Part shown: positions 52,433 to 61,366 of the stretch, one piece after another | How positions within the stretch are numbered: position 1 is the stretch's first letter | How the letters are laid out: every line of letters starts with the position of its first letter | Assembly: GCF_900106515.1 (NCBI RefSeq) | Contig: NZ_FNWF01000003.1 | Location: 496,001 to 560,000, forward strand | DNA: 64,000 nucleotides | Direction of reading: 5' to 3' | DNA from: Peptoniphilus lacydonensis | GTDB lineage: Bacteria > Bacillota > Clostridia > Tissierellales > Peptoniphilaceae | Notes under the pieces: model-generated | What the model saw: only the letters and a program-made list of their open reading frames with translations | The model's database searches: none | What the model was told of the DNA's origin: nothing | Position numbers and translations under genes: made by a program

Positions 52433-53314
52433 TTATTTTTGTAAGAAAATAAAAAATCTAAAGAGAAACCCTATATTAAGTGGGAATGCCTTTATAAGTT
52501 CAGGTAAATATTTAATCTCTTGCAGTACTTTTTTAAGAGTTTCTTTTTCCCTTTGATTAAAAGTAGCTACAAAATCTTTATTTAATAAAAATTGCCCAAT
52601 AATTAAAATAAATCCCAAGAGTAAACTTATAAATCCAGTAGTCTTATTTATTTGGGCTAATTCAATGTTATTTACCGCAAAAAGATTTTGACAAAATACT
52701 GCAATCCTCATGGATACTGTTGAATTTAAAAAATAGTGAATTATTACGGTATAAGAGATATTTTCTGTTATTGCGTAAATAATTCCTAATGCAATACCAA
52801 ATAAAAAACCTGATTTATATTTTCCGTAATGAAATAGTCCAAAAACTATTGCCATAACTAGGATTCCATAATCTCTTGAGACGTTCATTAACTTCCTTTG
52901 TACTATATATCTAAAGATATACTCTTCAAATAAGACAAATAATATCATTGTAATGCTTACATATAAATCAATAGAACTAGTGGAATCATTGCTCATTTCT
53001 TGTAAAGCATCCAAATTTGTTGTTAAAATAATAATTCCCTGATAAATAAAAACATATTTTAAAAATAAAATTAACTCTTGTACTTTTATTTCTTTTATTC
53101 CCTTGATTAAATCTTTAAAAAAATCCCTAATATGGATACCAAAGAAACAACTAAATCCAATAAAAATTGAAATAGGATTTAAAAGAGACCTAAATACAAA
53201 AAAAGAGTATGAAGTTCCTTTAAATTTAACTGATGCCAAAAAAACAAAAATAATAAAAGAAACTATTACTGCATATCCAATTTTTTCTATAATTTTTTTC
53301 CTCTCTAAATTCAT
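52433..53314 (-). CDS. CPBP-family intramembrane metalloprotease
   Basis: A 293-residue membrane protein with about eight hydrophobic segments. CPBP motifs are FEEYIFRYIVQRKLM (motif 1 EExxxR), VFGLFHYG (motif 2) and IHYFLNS (motif 3, HxxxN). It is a homologue type of the protein at 1592-2575 but only distantly similar. Substrate unknown. The RBS is GAGGAG upstream of the ATG; it follows the helicase gene by 32 bases. Confidence 0.8.
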   Translation of the reverse strand: MNLERKKIIEKIGYAVIVSFIIFVFLASVKFKGTSYSFFVFRSLLNPISIFIGFSCFFGIHIRDFFKDLIKGIKEIKVQELILFLKYVFIYQGIIILTTNLDALQEMSNDSTSSIDLYVSITMILFVLFEEYIFRYIVQRKLMNVSRDYGILVMAIVFGLFHYGKYKSGFLFGIALGIIYAITENISYTVIIHYFLNSTVSMRIAVFCQNLFAVNNIELAQINKTTGFISLLLGFILIIGQFLLNKDFVATFNQREKETLKKVLQEIKYLPELIKAFPLNIGFLFRFFIFLQK

Positions 53315-53346
53315 TTTAAAAACTCCTCTTTATTCCTTTTGTGACT

Positions 53347-55644
53347 TTACTTGTCTTTCTCTTCCTCAAATTCTCTTAAGATTTCACTTATTTCAGCCGA
53401 GTCCATAAAGTCATAAACTTTCCAGTGATTTGGCAGTAAAAATTTGTAAGGTTCATATGAAAATCTCTTATCTATTAAAAGAACCTTCCCCTTATCATCT
53501 TCTGTTCTTATAACTCTTCCTGCAGATTGGACAACTTTTATCATGCCTGGATAGATGTAGGCATACTCGTAACCTTTATTGTACTTTTTTTGGAAGTGAA
53601 CTTTTAAAATATTTCTTTCATAGGAAAGTCCTGGCAATCCAACAGTTATTATCGCTACACCTTTAAGTCTTTCACCAATTAAATCTATTCCCTCAGAAAA
53701 AACTCCACCCATAACTGCAAAGGCTGTTGTATTAGATGAAAATGTAAAATTATTTAAAAATTCTTCTCTTTCCCTTTCTGTCATTTCTCTATTTTGTTTT
53801 ATTGCGCCTTTATTTTCCTCTATATATTTTTTATAGACGCTTTCCATAAAAGAATATGACGGAAAAAAGAAAATATAATTTCCATCGTCCTCTGTAAAAA
53901 TTTCTAAATTTTTTACTATTTCATTAATTGCATTTTCTCTATCTCTATATACAGTTGAAATATTTTGATTGCGAAAAACTATTAAATTTTTTGGATCAAA
54001 AGGCGATTTTATTTTGTAATAATTTGTATCATTATCTGCTCCAAGGAGTTTACCGTAGTATTTTATTGGACTCAAGGTTGCAGAAAAAAATACAGAAGAC
54101 TTTGGTACTTTTAAAATATTTTGAAAAATTGGTGCAATGTCGAGAGATTTTATTTTCACGCTCTCTCCACCTTTTATGGATACAAAATCTTCGTTGTAAT
54201 ACTCCAAAATTTTTATATATTTGAAGAGTGAAAAGTAAATGTCAAGCCCCTTTTCATAATTTTCTACCTCCTTATCTTTAGTCAAAAAATCATTCATAGC
54301 AAAAACTGTCTTTTCAATCTCTCCATTAAACTTTACAAAGGATTCATAAGAATAAAAAGTTTTATCACCCAAATTTTTAAACTCTTCTATCGCATTATTA
54401 AGGTGTTTTCTCGCAGTCTTTCTCTTTTTAGGAAGAATTTCATATAGATTTATTAAATCATCCAAAAAAACTTCCGATGAATACATTTCTCTACCTCTCT
54501 CCAATAGATTGTGACTTTCATCTACAAGTAGGGTAAATCTAAGCATTGTATTTTCAAAAAATCTCTTTAAATATACTGTCGGATCAAAAATATAATTATA
54601 ATCACATACAATAAAATCTGAAAAGTCCAAAAGATCTAACTGATATTCAAAAGGACAAACCATGTGAAGTTTTGCAAATTTTTCAATATTTTCTCTAGAA
54701 AAATTATCGCAGGAATCAAATATGTCTATGATTGCATCGTTGACTCTATCAAAATGTCCCTTGGCATAGGGACAGTCCTTGGGATTGCAAGAAACTTTAT
54801 CATTTAAACAAATTTTATCTTTTGCAGTTACAATTGTAATTTTCACTTTCAATTTTTTGTTTAAAAGTTTCTCGAGGGCATCCTTCGCAGCATTTTTTCC
54901 AGTGGACCTTGCTACAAGGTAAAAGGCTTTGTCAATCTTATCCTCTCCCATTGCCTTTATTGTCGGAAAAATTGTAGAAATTGACTTGCCAATTCCTGTT
55001 GGTGCTTCTACAAATAATTTATTCTTATCATCAATTGTGTTATAAACTGCAACAGAAAGTTCTCTCTGTCCTTTCCTAAAATTTTTAAATGGGAATTTTA
55101 AACTTTTTATGGACTCATCTCTTATTTCCTTCCACTCAACAATTCTTCTTGAAAATTCCAGATATTCCATAAGAGTAGAAATAAAAAAATCTCGAAGTTC
55201 GCCAAAACTAAAGGCTCTTTTTATATGAATGACTTCTTCTGTTTCAAGTTGATAGTAAGTGAGCATAACATTTATGTCGTCTAGTCCCTTTTCCTTTGCA
55301 TATATGTAAGCATAGCACTTTGCCTGTGCCCAATGCATTAGATTTTCTTCTTTTTCAAGTTCTTCTAAATCCCTTGTGGTAGATTTTATTTCATCGATAG
55401 TTACAGATTCTGCAACTTCAATGCCATCAGCACGACCCTCTACTGTGAAATTTATATCCTCTATTTCTTCATGAGTTCTTAAAAAAACTTCTGTGAGATA
55501 ATTTTTTGTGTAAGACTTTTGAATCTTTTGGTGTGCCTTTATTCCCTCGATAGCTCTTTTATTGGAAAAAAATCTCCTGTCAATATCGCCACTTCTTTTG
55601 ACAAATTCTATTAAATTTCTTACGGAGATTTTTACTTCTTTCAC
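53347..55644 (-). CDS. XPD/DinG-like Fe-S helicase with N-terminal PD-(D/E)XK nuclease domain
   Basis: A 765-residue fusion. Residues about 1-175 resemble a PD-(D/E)XK nuclease: EGRADGI (D73), then TIDEIKS (E85-x-K87) and WAQAKCYAYIYA, the Cas4/RecB-like QxxxY helix. The helicase part has Walker A APTGIGKS (214-221), four Fe-S cysteines (C279, C286, C291, C330, in KICL, SCNPKDC, VCPFE), DESH (375-378), then FSATLSP and the motif VI sequence QSAGRVIRTEDD. It probably unwinds DNA 5' to 3' and may cut it, in repair. Full-length homologues occur in Firmicutes. A small four-gene block of minus strand genes follows. Confidence 0.85.
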   Translation of the reverse strand: MKEVKISVRNLIEFVKRSGDIDRRFFSNKRAIEGIKAHQKIQKSYTKNYLTEVFLRTHEEIEDINFTVEGRADGIEVAESVTIDEIKSTTRDLEELEKEENLMHWAQAKCYAYIYAKEKGLDDINVMLTYYQLETEEVIHIKRAFSFGELRDFFISTLMEYLEFSRRIVEWKEIRDESIKSLKFPFKNFRKGQRELSVAVYNTIDDKNKLFVEAPTGIGKSISTIFPTIKAMGEDKIDKAFYLVARSTGKNAAKDALEKLLNKKLKVKITIVTAKDKICLNDKVSCNPKDCPYAKGHFDRVNDAIIDIFDSCDNFSRENIEKFAKLHMVCPFEYQLDLLDFSDFIVCDYNYIFDPTVYLKRFFENTMLRFTLLVDESHNLLERGREMYSSEVFLDDLINLYEILPKKRKTARKHLNNAIEEFKNLGDKTFYSYESFVKFNGEIEKTVFAMNDFLTKDKEVENYEKGLDIYFSLFKYIKILEYYNEDFVSIKGGESVKIKSLDIAPIFQNILKVPKSSVFFSATLSPIKYYGKLLGADNDTNYYKIKSPFDPKNLIVFRNQNISTVYRDRENAINEIVKNLEIFTEDDGNYIFFFPSYSFMESVYKKYIEENKGAIKQNREMTEREREEFLNNFTFSSNTTAFAVMGGVFSEGIDLIGERLKGVAIITVGLPGLSYERNILKVHFQKKYNKGYEYAYIYPGMIKVVQSAGRVIRTEDDKGKVLLIDKRFSYEPYKFLLPNHWKVYDFMDSAEISEILREFEEEKDK

Positions 55645-55693
55645 AATAAACCCTCTCTTTTTACAAAATCAAAAACTCTATAAATATAAAAAT

Positions 55694-56158
55694 TTATTCC
55701 AAATCTAAAAAATCAAGTTGTCTTAAAGCTTCAAAAAGTATAATATTTGCTGAATTTGACAAGTTTAAACTTCTTCCATAATCTTTTAGCATGGGGATTC
55801 TTATTGCATTTTTATAATTCGAAAAAATTAAGTCTTCTGGCAATCCTCTAGTTTCTGGCCCAAAAATAATAAAATCACCATCTTTGTACTTTACATCAGA
55901 ATATTTTTTCTTTGCCTTCGTACTTGCAAGATAAAAATTGCTATCTGGATATTTTTCTAAAAGTTCATCATAGGAATCATAATAATTTATATCCACTAAG
56001 TGCCAATAATCTAGTCCTGCCCTCTTTAAATGTTTGTCATCAACCTTAAATCCAAGTGGTTTAATTAAATGAAGTCTTGTATGAGTAAGTCCACAAGTTC
56101 TTGCGATTGCCCCAGTATTAAAGGGAATCTCTGGTTCATAAAATACTATATTTAACAT
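55694..56158 (-). CDS. trmL: tRNA (cytidine/uridine-34 2'-O)-methyltransferase TrmL
   Basis: A 154-residue SPOUT methyltransferase. NIVFYEPEIPFNTGAIARTCGLT, LHLIKPLGF, FGPETRGLP and RIPMLKDYGRSLNLSNSANIILFEALRQ are the family motifs forming the SAM-binding trefoil knot. It methylates the wobble base of leucine tRNAs. It overlaps the FAD oxidoreductase gene by seven bases. Confidence 0.93.
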   Translation of the reverse strand: MLNIVFYEPEIPFNTGAIARTCGLTHTRLHLIKPLGFKVDDKHLKRAGLDYWHLVDINYYDSYDELLEKYPDSNFYLASTKAKKKYSDVKYKDGDFIIFGPETRGLPEDLIFSNYKNAIRIPMLKDYGRSLNLSNSANIILFEALRQLDFLDLE

Positions 56159-57708
56159 TTTTTATCTCCTTCCAAAATTTCTATTGCACATTTAAGTCCG
56201 TCTAGAGCAGAAGAATTTATTCCACCAGAATAACCTGCCCCTTCTCCAATGGGATATAAATTTTTAATTCTTTCACTTCTATAATCTTTTCTCACAATTC
56301 TAATTGGAGAAGATGTCCTCGTTTCTACTCCTGTTAATATTGCATCATCATCACAAAAACCATTAACTCTTTTGTCCATTACATTTAGTGCATTTTTTAT
56401 AGCGTGATTTATGCTATCTGGATAAATATCATTTAAGTTTTTAAAAGTATAATCTGGTTTAAAAGTTGGATTTACTTCTCCAAGTTTTTCTGTCACTCTA
56501 TTTTCCAAAAAGTCCTTAACTCTTTGCACTGGTGCTTTCCCACATCCAAGTTCATAAGCTCTTTTTTCAATTTCATTTTGAAAATTCATTCCAGCTAAAT
56601 TTCCCTCGCCAAAAATTTTCGAGTCCACTGTTGCTACAATAGCAGAGTTTGAATTTTCTCCACTCCTGTCGTGATAGCTCATGCCATTGATACATAATTT
56701 TCCTTCCATTGAAGACGAGTTAATAACATAACCACCAGGACACATACAAAAAGTATACACTGAATGCTCTTCATCTTTATCTGTGACGTTTAGCTGATAA
56801 GTTGCAGATGGAAGTTTTTCTGAAATCATTCCATACTGTGAAAGTTCAATATTTTTTCTCTTATGCTCAATTCTAAAGCCAACTGCAAAGGATTTTTGCT
56901 CCACTAAATTATATTTATCGAGCATAACAAAAGTATCTCTCGCAGAATTGCCAATTGCCAAAATATAAACGTCAGCTTGATATTCCCCTTTATCAGTTAT
57001 AATTTTATCTAGATTTCCATCTGTTATTTTAAAATCAATTAACTTTTCGCTAAATTTATAAATTGCACCACATTTTTCAATTTCAATTCTCATATTTTTT
57101 ATAACATCGCACAAAATATCTGTACCAATATGAGGCTTTTGTTCGTATAAAATATCTTCTGGTGCACCATTTTTCACAAAAATATCAAATATGTGCGAAA
57201 CTCTTTTATCCTTCGATCTAGATGTAAGCTTTCCATCAGAGAAAGTCCCAGCACCACCTTCTCCAAACTGCACATTAGAATTCTCATCAAGCTTTCCAAT
57301 TTTATGAAGAATTTCAATGTCTTTTACTCTCTCATCAACTGGCTTACCTCTCTCAATTAAAGTAACTTCTACGCCACTTTTTGAAAGTGCATAGGCAGCA
57401 AAAAGACCTGCAGGTCCAGTCCCAACTATCACTGCAGTTTTTATATTATTTTTGTTTTTAATTTCAAGTTTTTCTTCCTGAAATTCTGCAATATTATTTC
57501 TAAGTTTTTTTACAATTTTTTTGTCAATATCCTTTAAATCTAGATCCACAAGAACTTGATATACAAAAAATATTCCTCTCCTTGCATCAATAGACTTTTT
57601 ATAAATTTTATATTTAAAATTCTTTTTATTTATTTCTCTTTCAATTTTTTCCCTCAAAAAACTTTCGTCTTTATCATAGGGAATCTTTATATTTCTTAAA
57701 ATTATCAT
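56152..57708 (-). CDS. FAD-dependent oxidoreductase (COG2509-type)
   Basis: A 518-residue flavoprotein. AVIVGTGPAGLFAAYALSKSGVEVTLIERGKPVDERVKDIE is the FAD-binding Rossmann fold at about residues 92-130; NVQFGEGGAGTFSDGKLTSRSKD, TFCMCPGGYVINSS, and GEGAGYSGGINSSALDGLKCAIEIL are characteristic of COG2509-type uncharacterised dehydrogenases. An N-terminal domain of about 85 residues precedes it. Substrate unknown. Confidence 0.87.
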   Translation of the reverse strand: MIILRNIKIPYDKDESFLREKIEREINKKNFKYKIYKKSIDARRGIFFVYQVLVDLDLKDIDKKIVKKLRNNIAEFQEEKLEIKNKNNIKTAVIVGTGPAGLFAAYALSKSGVEVTLIERGKPVDERVKDIEILHKIGKLDENSNVQFGEGGAGTFSDGKLTSRSKDKRVSHIFDIFVKNGAPEDILYEQKPHIGTDILCDVIKNMRIEIEKCGAIYKFSEKLIDFKITDGNLDKIITDKGEYQADVYILAIGNSARDTFVMLDKYNLVEQKSFAVGFRIEHKRKNIELSQYGMISEKLPSATYQLNVTDKDEEHSVYTFCMCPGGYVINSSSMEGKLCINGMSYHDRSGENSNSAIVATVDSKIFGEGNLAGMNFQNEIEKRAYELGCGKAPVQRVKDFLENRVTEKLGEVNPTFKPDYTFKNLNDIYPDSINHAIKNALNVMDKRVNGFCDDDAILTGVETRTSSPIRIVRKDYRSERIKNLYPIGEGAGYSGGINSSALDGLKCAIEILEGDKKC

Positions 57709-57743
57709 AATTTCACCAAAAACATTATATCACGAAACTTTTG

Positions 57744-57772
57744 TTGATAAAAAACTAAATAATGAGTATTAT
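57744..57772 (+). promoter_or_regulatory. Promoter of lepB
   Basis: TTGATA (57744-57749) and TATTAT (57767-57772) with a 17-base spacer. The start of transcription would be near 57779-57781, immediately before an in-frame GTG (57781) and 20 bases before the ATG at 57802. Confidence 0.7.
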
Positions 57773-57801
57773 AAAAATAGGTGTTTTATGTAGTAGTTAT
57801 T

Positions 57802-58320
57802 ATGAAAAAACATTTATCGGACTTAAAATTTATAATAATTGCAATATTAATTGCTCTTTTCATTAAAACTTTTTTATTTAATACCGTTAAAGTTCAGCAA
57901 ACATCAATGTATCCTACATTAAAGCCCAATGATATAATTCTTTCTAGTTCACTTTACAGATTTAAAGGTGACTTTAAAAGAGGAGATATTATTGTTTTTA
58001 AATCAGTTAATGAAAATAAGCTTTTAATAAAAAGAATTATTGGACTTCCAGGAGAAGTGGTAGAATTTTATGATGGTACCATTTATATTGATGGTAAAGA
58101 ATTAGATGAAAAATACTTTGATGAAAAACCCTACACACTTTCAAATACAAATAAATTTGTATTGAAAGATAATGAATTATTTGTATTAGGAGATAACCGG
58201 ACTCCAAATGGGTCAATGGACTCAAGGGCTTTTGGACCAATTAATATAAAAAGCATAAGATCTCATCCCTTTTATAGATTATTCCCATTAAATTCAGAAA
58301 AATTTATTAATGGGAGTTGA
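57802..58320 (+). CDS. lepB: Signal peptidase I
   Basis: A type I signal peptidase, about 172 residues from the ATG at 57802. One N-terminal membrane helix (FIIIAILIALFIKTFLF, 10-26) is followed by box B VQQTSMYPTLKPND with catalytic Ser35, box C KRGDIIVFK, box D LLIKRIIGLPGE with Lys77 and box E LGDNRTPNGSMDSRAFG. It cleaves exported preproteins on the outer face. No Shine-Dalgarno precedes this ATG. An in-frame GTG at 57781 adds seven residues and lies at the predicted transcript start, so the message may be leaderless. The next gene encodes a small secreted protein. Confidence 0.92.
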   Translation: MKKHLSDLKFIIIAILIALFIKTFLFNTVKVQQTSMYPTLKPNDIILSSSLYRFKGDFKRGDIIVFKSVNENKLLIKRIIGLPGEVVEFYDGTIYIDGKELDEKYFDEKPYTLSNTNKFVLKDNELFVLGDNRTPNGSMDSRAFGPINIKSIRSHPFYRLFPLNSEKFINGS

Positions 58321-58325
58321 TAATA

Positions 58326-58646
58326 ATGAATAAAAAAAATTTATTTATACTTTTAGTAATGACTCTATTAATTTTACCTTGTCAAATTTCAGCAAGTTCT
58401 ATTAAAGAGAATATTAATGACGAGGTTCCTCTTAGAATGGGACTATATAATGTCGTAAAAGATTATAATTTCTACCAAGAAAAAACTGTACCTTGGGGTG
58501 TATTCTATACAAAGGATGGATTTAATTATTATAAAGACAATTTACATTTCGTTGGGATGAATGAAATTAAATTTACTTATTATAGATCTATGAATTCTGA
58601 TCTAAAGGTCTATAAAATTTGCAATGGTTCTGGATTTATGGAGTAG
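58326..58646 (+). CDS. Small secreted protein downstream of lepB, unknown function
   Basis: A 106-residue protein I do not recognise. The signal peptide MNKKNLFILLVMTLLILPCQ then ISASS suggests cleavage after ISA, leaving about 80 residues rich in Tyr, Asn and Lys (LRMGLYNVVKDYNFYQEKTV, VPWGVFYTKDGFNYYKDNLH). It contains a single mature cysteine (KICNGSG). It begins six bases after the lepB stop with GGGAG as RBS, so it is translated with the peptidase and may be its substrate (inference). Confidence 0.65.
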   Translation: MNKKNLFILLVMTLLILPCQISASSIKENINDEVPLRMGLYNVVKDYNFYQEKTVPWGVFYTKDGFNYYKDNLHFVGMNEIKFTYYRSMNSDLKVYKICNGSGFME

Positions 58647-58671
58647 TAAATAATACATAAAATGCCACTTT

Positions 58672-58703
58672 AAAAAGAGATTCAACATGGAATCTCTTTT
58701 TGT
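58672..58703 (+). terminator. Terminator after the lepB unit
   Basis: AAAAAGAGATTC and GAATCTCTTTTT form a 12-bp stem ending in T residues; A-rich on the other side, so it may serve the opposite kinase gene too. Confidence 0.85.
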
Positions 58704-58741
58704 ATGTCAAAAATGACTATGTATAAATTTCGAAAAAAGCC

Positions 58742-59896
58742 TCAATAAATATCTTTTATTTTGGGCAAAATTATTTCTACAATAGTTCCAATTTTTTCAT
58801 TGTTTGCATTTTTATTGTCATAAACTTTTACATCTCCCTTTAATTTTTCCATAATATTTTTCACAAGATTTAGCCCTATGCCATAGCCTCCACTTTTTTT
58901 ATTTCTCGACTCATCTACTCTGTAAAATAAATCAAAAATCTTTTCCTTGTCCTCATCACTTATGCCAATTCCTGTGTCAACTACTTCAATAAAATAATCT
59001 TCCTCATTTTCTTTAAAGTTAAAGGAAAGACTTCCGCCAGAAACATTATAAATTATTCCATTTTTTGCGACATTAAATAGCACTCTTTCCAGCAAAATAT
59101 CACCGGAATAGATAATCTCACTTTCCACATTTGAAATAATTTTTATATTTTTTTCATCTGCCAAGTCCTCTAAATCTAAAATAACCTCATCAATTAAATC
59201 CTTTAAATCAAATTCACTAAAATTCACATTTTCTCTTCTGTTTAAAAATAAAATAGTTTCAATTATACTAGATATTTTATCAGTATTTTCTTCGAAATTA
59301 TCTAAAAGTTCACGCAAATCCTCATCTTTAACTTTATTTTTCATTAAGTAAATTTCAAGAGATGACTTCATAACGGCAACAGGCGTATTTAACTCATGAG
59401 CAATAGAAGATGCCATGGACTTCTCCCTCAAATAACTAGAATAAATCGTGTCAAAAGACTTCTCAAAGGCAAGGGACAGTTCTTCAATTTCCTGTGATTC
59501 ACCTTTCATACAAATCTCTTCTCTATCTTTTAAATTGTCCATGTCAATCTCAATAACTTTTTCCTTTAATTCATTTAAAGGGCTTATGATTTTTAAAATT
59601 ACTCTGTAATAAATTAGAGAGCCTATTAAAATTGTAGATACAATTACAATTTTAGAAAAATTTTTTATCTCTTTTGTTGAATTTAGCTTCGCATCTTCAA
59701 TTACAATAAAAAGATCTTCTCCACTTTTATGAACCTTTTCTTCTTCTATAATATCTTCACCAAGGTCAAGAATTCTCTTCTCTTGATATTTTCCAATAAT
59801 AAAATTAGATGTTGCTGTCATAATCACAAAAATTAAAATTACAGAAAATAAAAGCTTAAAGACAATAGTTTTTTCAAAATTTTTAAACTTTTTCAT
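58742..59896 (-). CDS. Sensor histidine kinase
   Basis: A 384-residue kinase. Two membrane helices (about 12-30 and 84-100) flank a short extracytoplasmic loop of about 50 residues. A HAMP-like linker is followed by the phospho-acceptor His167 in SSIAHELNTPVAVMKSS, and the ATPase domain has NVAKNGIIYN (N box), VVDTGIGISDEDKEKIF (G1), and GGYGIGLNLVKNIM (G2). It pairs with the upstream response regulator. The signal is unknown; the small sensor suggests membrane-close detection. Confidence 0.92.
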   Translation of the reverse strand: MKKFKNFEKTIVFKLLFSVILIFVIMTATSNFIIGKYQEKRILDLGEDIIEEEKVHKSGEDLFIVIEDAKLNSTKEIKNFSKIVIVSTILIGSLIYYRVILKIISPLNELKEKVIEIDMDNLKDREEICMKGESQEIEELSLAFEKSFDTIYSSYLREKSMASSIAHELNTPVAVMKSSLEIYLMKNKVKDEDLRELLDNFEENTDKISSIIETILFLNRRENVNFSEFDLKDLIDEVILDLEDLADEKNIKIISNVESEIIYSGDILLERVLFNVAKNGIIYNVSGGSLSFNFKENEEDYFIEVVDTGIGISDEDKEKIFDLFYRVDESRNKKSGGYGIGLNLVKNIMEKLKGDVKVYDNKNANNEKIGTIVEIILPKIKDIY

Positions 59897-60558
59897 TTAA
59901 TCATATAACCCTTTCCAATTTCATTTACAATAATATTTTTACCAAGTTTTGATTTTAATTTCTTTCTAAGTGCAGACATGTGAACTCTAACTACATTAGA
60001 AAATAAATCCACATCGTCATTCCAAATATGTTCAAGTAGCTCTTCTGTTGTTACATACCTTCCAATATTAAAAAATAAATATTCTAAAATCCCCGCTTCC
60101 TTTGCAGTAAGTTTTAATCCCTCATCATTTATATAAAAAATTCTTTTTGTAGTATCAAATTTAATCCCCTCTTTTTCAATAATGGAATTTTCTATTGTTG
60201 TCTTTCGCCTTAAAAGTGATCTGATTCTAGCTTTTAGTTCTTCAAAATGGAAGGGTTTTATAATATAATCATTTGCACCAAGGTCAAACCCACGCACTCT
60301 GTCATCCACATCAGAAAGAGCAGTTAGCATAATTACATTGACTTCACTGTTTTCCCCTCTTATTTCCTTTAGAATTTCAAACCCATCCTTTTTAGGCAAA
60401 TTTATATCTAAAATAATGAGGTCGTAATCATTGGTAAAGGCCATAAAGGACCCTTCTTCGCCGTCAAGGGCTGTGTCAACAACATAGCCAGAGTGGACCA
60501 AGCCCTCTCTTATGGACTCCAAAAGCCTTTCTTCATCTTCAACAACTAAAATTTTCAT
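59893..60558 (-). CDS. OmpR-family response regulator
   Basis: A 221-residue regulator. MKILVVEDEERLLESIREGL begins the receiver, with phospho-acceptor Asp51 in LIILDINLP and the conserved Lys in DYIIKPFHFEEL; the winged-helix domain (LTAKEAGILEYLFFNIGRYV, VHMSALRKKLKSKLG) binds DNA. Start at 60558 has GGAAG. It overlaps folA (TGA inside ATGA) and the kinase gene by four bases, so the three genes are coupled. Targets unknown. Confidence 0.93.
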   Translation of the reverse strand: MKILVVEDEERLLESIREGLVHSGYVVDTALDGEEGSFMAFTNDYDLIILDINLPKKDGFEILKEIRGENSEVNVIMLTALSDVDDRVRGFDLGANDYIIKPFHFEELKARIRSLLRRKTTIENSIIEKEGIKFDTTKRIFYINDEGLKLTAKEAGILEYLFFNIGRYVTTEELLEHIWNDDVDLFSNVVRVHMSALRKKLKSKLGKNIIVNEIGKGYMIK

Positions 60559-61031
60559 TTCTTCCTCTTCCAAATTTCATGAAAAACTTTATAATTTGGA
60601 TCTTCTATTTCAAACTTATCTATAAGTTTAAAATCGTCAAAACTAGGAATAAATTTGTCTGCACCTTCTACAACAGTGTCAACTCTTGTAACTATAAGTT
60701 CATCAATTTCATCCCACAAAAGTTTTACAATTTCAGCTCCGCCAATTACAAAAACTTCTTTGTCTTTATATCTATTTGTAATATTATTTAATTTTTCTAT
60801 GGAATCAACATAATACAAGTCTTCTTCATCTTCTCTATCAGAATGAGTAAAAACGACAGAAATCCTATTTGGAAGTTTCTTTCCAATAGAATCAAAAGTA
60901 GTTCTTCCCATTACGATAATATTTCCAGTAGTGTAATTCTTAAACATATGAAGATCATTTTTTACAAATAAAATTTGCTCTCCATCCTTTGCAATTGCAT
61001 TGTTGTTGTCAACTAAAATTAATAATTTCAT
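60555..61031 (-). CDS. folA: Dihydrofolate reductase
   Basis: A 158-residue DHFR: LLILVDNNNAIAKDGEQI (NADPH/folate loop), VMGRTTFDSIGKKLPNR (motif for NADPH), VFVIGGAEIVKLLWDEIDELIVTRVD, FDDF and FHEIWKRKK. It reduces dihydrofolate to tetrahydrofolate for thymidylate and purine synthesis, the target of trimethoprim. The start at 61031 has GAGGTTC. It is first in folA-regulator-kinase; the promoter is not obvious. Confidence 0.92.
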   Translation of the reverse strand: MKLLILVDNNNAIAKDGEQILFVKNDLHMFKNYTTGNIIVMGRTTFDSIGKKLPNRISVVFTHSDREDEEDLYYVDSIEKLNNITNRYKDKEVFVIGGAEIVKLLWDEIDELIVTRVDTVVEGADKFIPSFDDFKLIDKFEIEDPNYKVFHEIWKRKK

Positions 61032-61160
61032 TTGAACCTCCAAATTTTTATTTCTTATCTTAATCTAATAATAACTTAGTAAAGACAGTATTCAAAGAGT
61101 TTTTGCAATAAATTTATTATTTTAGAAATTTTACATAAATAAAATTGTTGTAAAATTTAC

Positions 61161-61189
61161 TTGTAATTTTTATTATTTTTTGCTATACT
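61161..61189 (+). promoter_or_regulatory. Promoter of tRNA-Cys
   Basis: TTGTAA (61161-61166) and TATACT (61184-61189) with a 17-base spacer, about 10 bases before the tRNA start. Confidence 0.75.
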
Positions 61190-61200
61190 AATGTTGTTAT

Positions 61201-61274
61201 GGCGACATAGCCAAGTGGTAAGGCACGGGTCTGCAACACCCTTATCACCGGTTCAAATCCGGTTGTCGCCTCCA
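61201..61274 (+). tRNA. tRNA-Cys (GCA)
   Basis: A standard cloverleaf: acceptor GGCGACA/TGTCGCC, D-arm GCCA...AGGC, anticodon loop CTGCAAC (anticodon GCA), T-arm ACCGG/CCGGT, with an encoded CCA (61272-61274) after discriminator T. The anticodon stem is CGGGT/ACCCT, giving a C-U mismatch at the first pair (27:43); other tRNA-Cys genes I recall have a G-U pair there. It has its own promoter and terminator. Confidence 0.95.
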
Positions 61275-61286
61275 TAATAATTAATT

Positions 61287-61317
61287 ATCTACTGATTTTG
61301 GTCAGTAGATTTTTTTA
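61287..61317 (+). terminator. Terminator after tRNA-Cys
   Basis: ATCTACTGA (61287-61295) pairs with TCAGTAGAT (61302-61310), then T-run. Confidence 0.93.
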
Positions 61318-61366
61318 TTTTTGAGTACAAAAAAAGAGAGGTTTCCCTCCCTTTTTTATATTTTAA

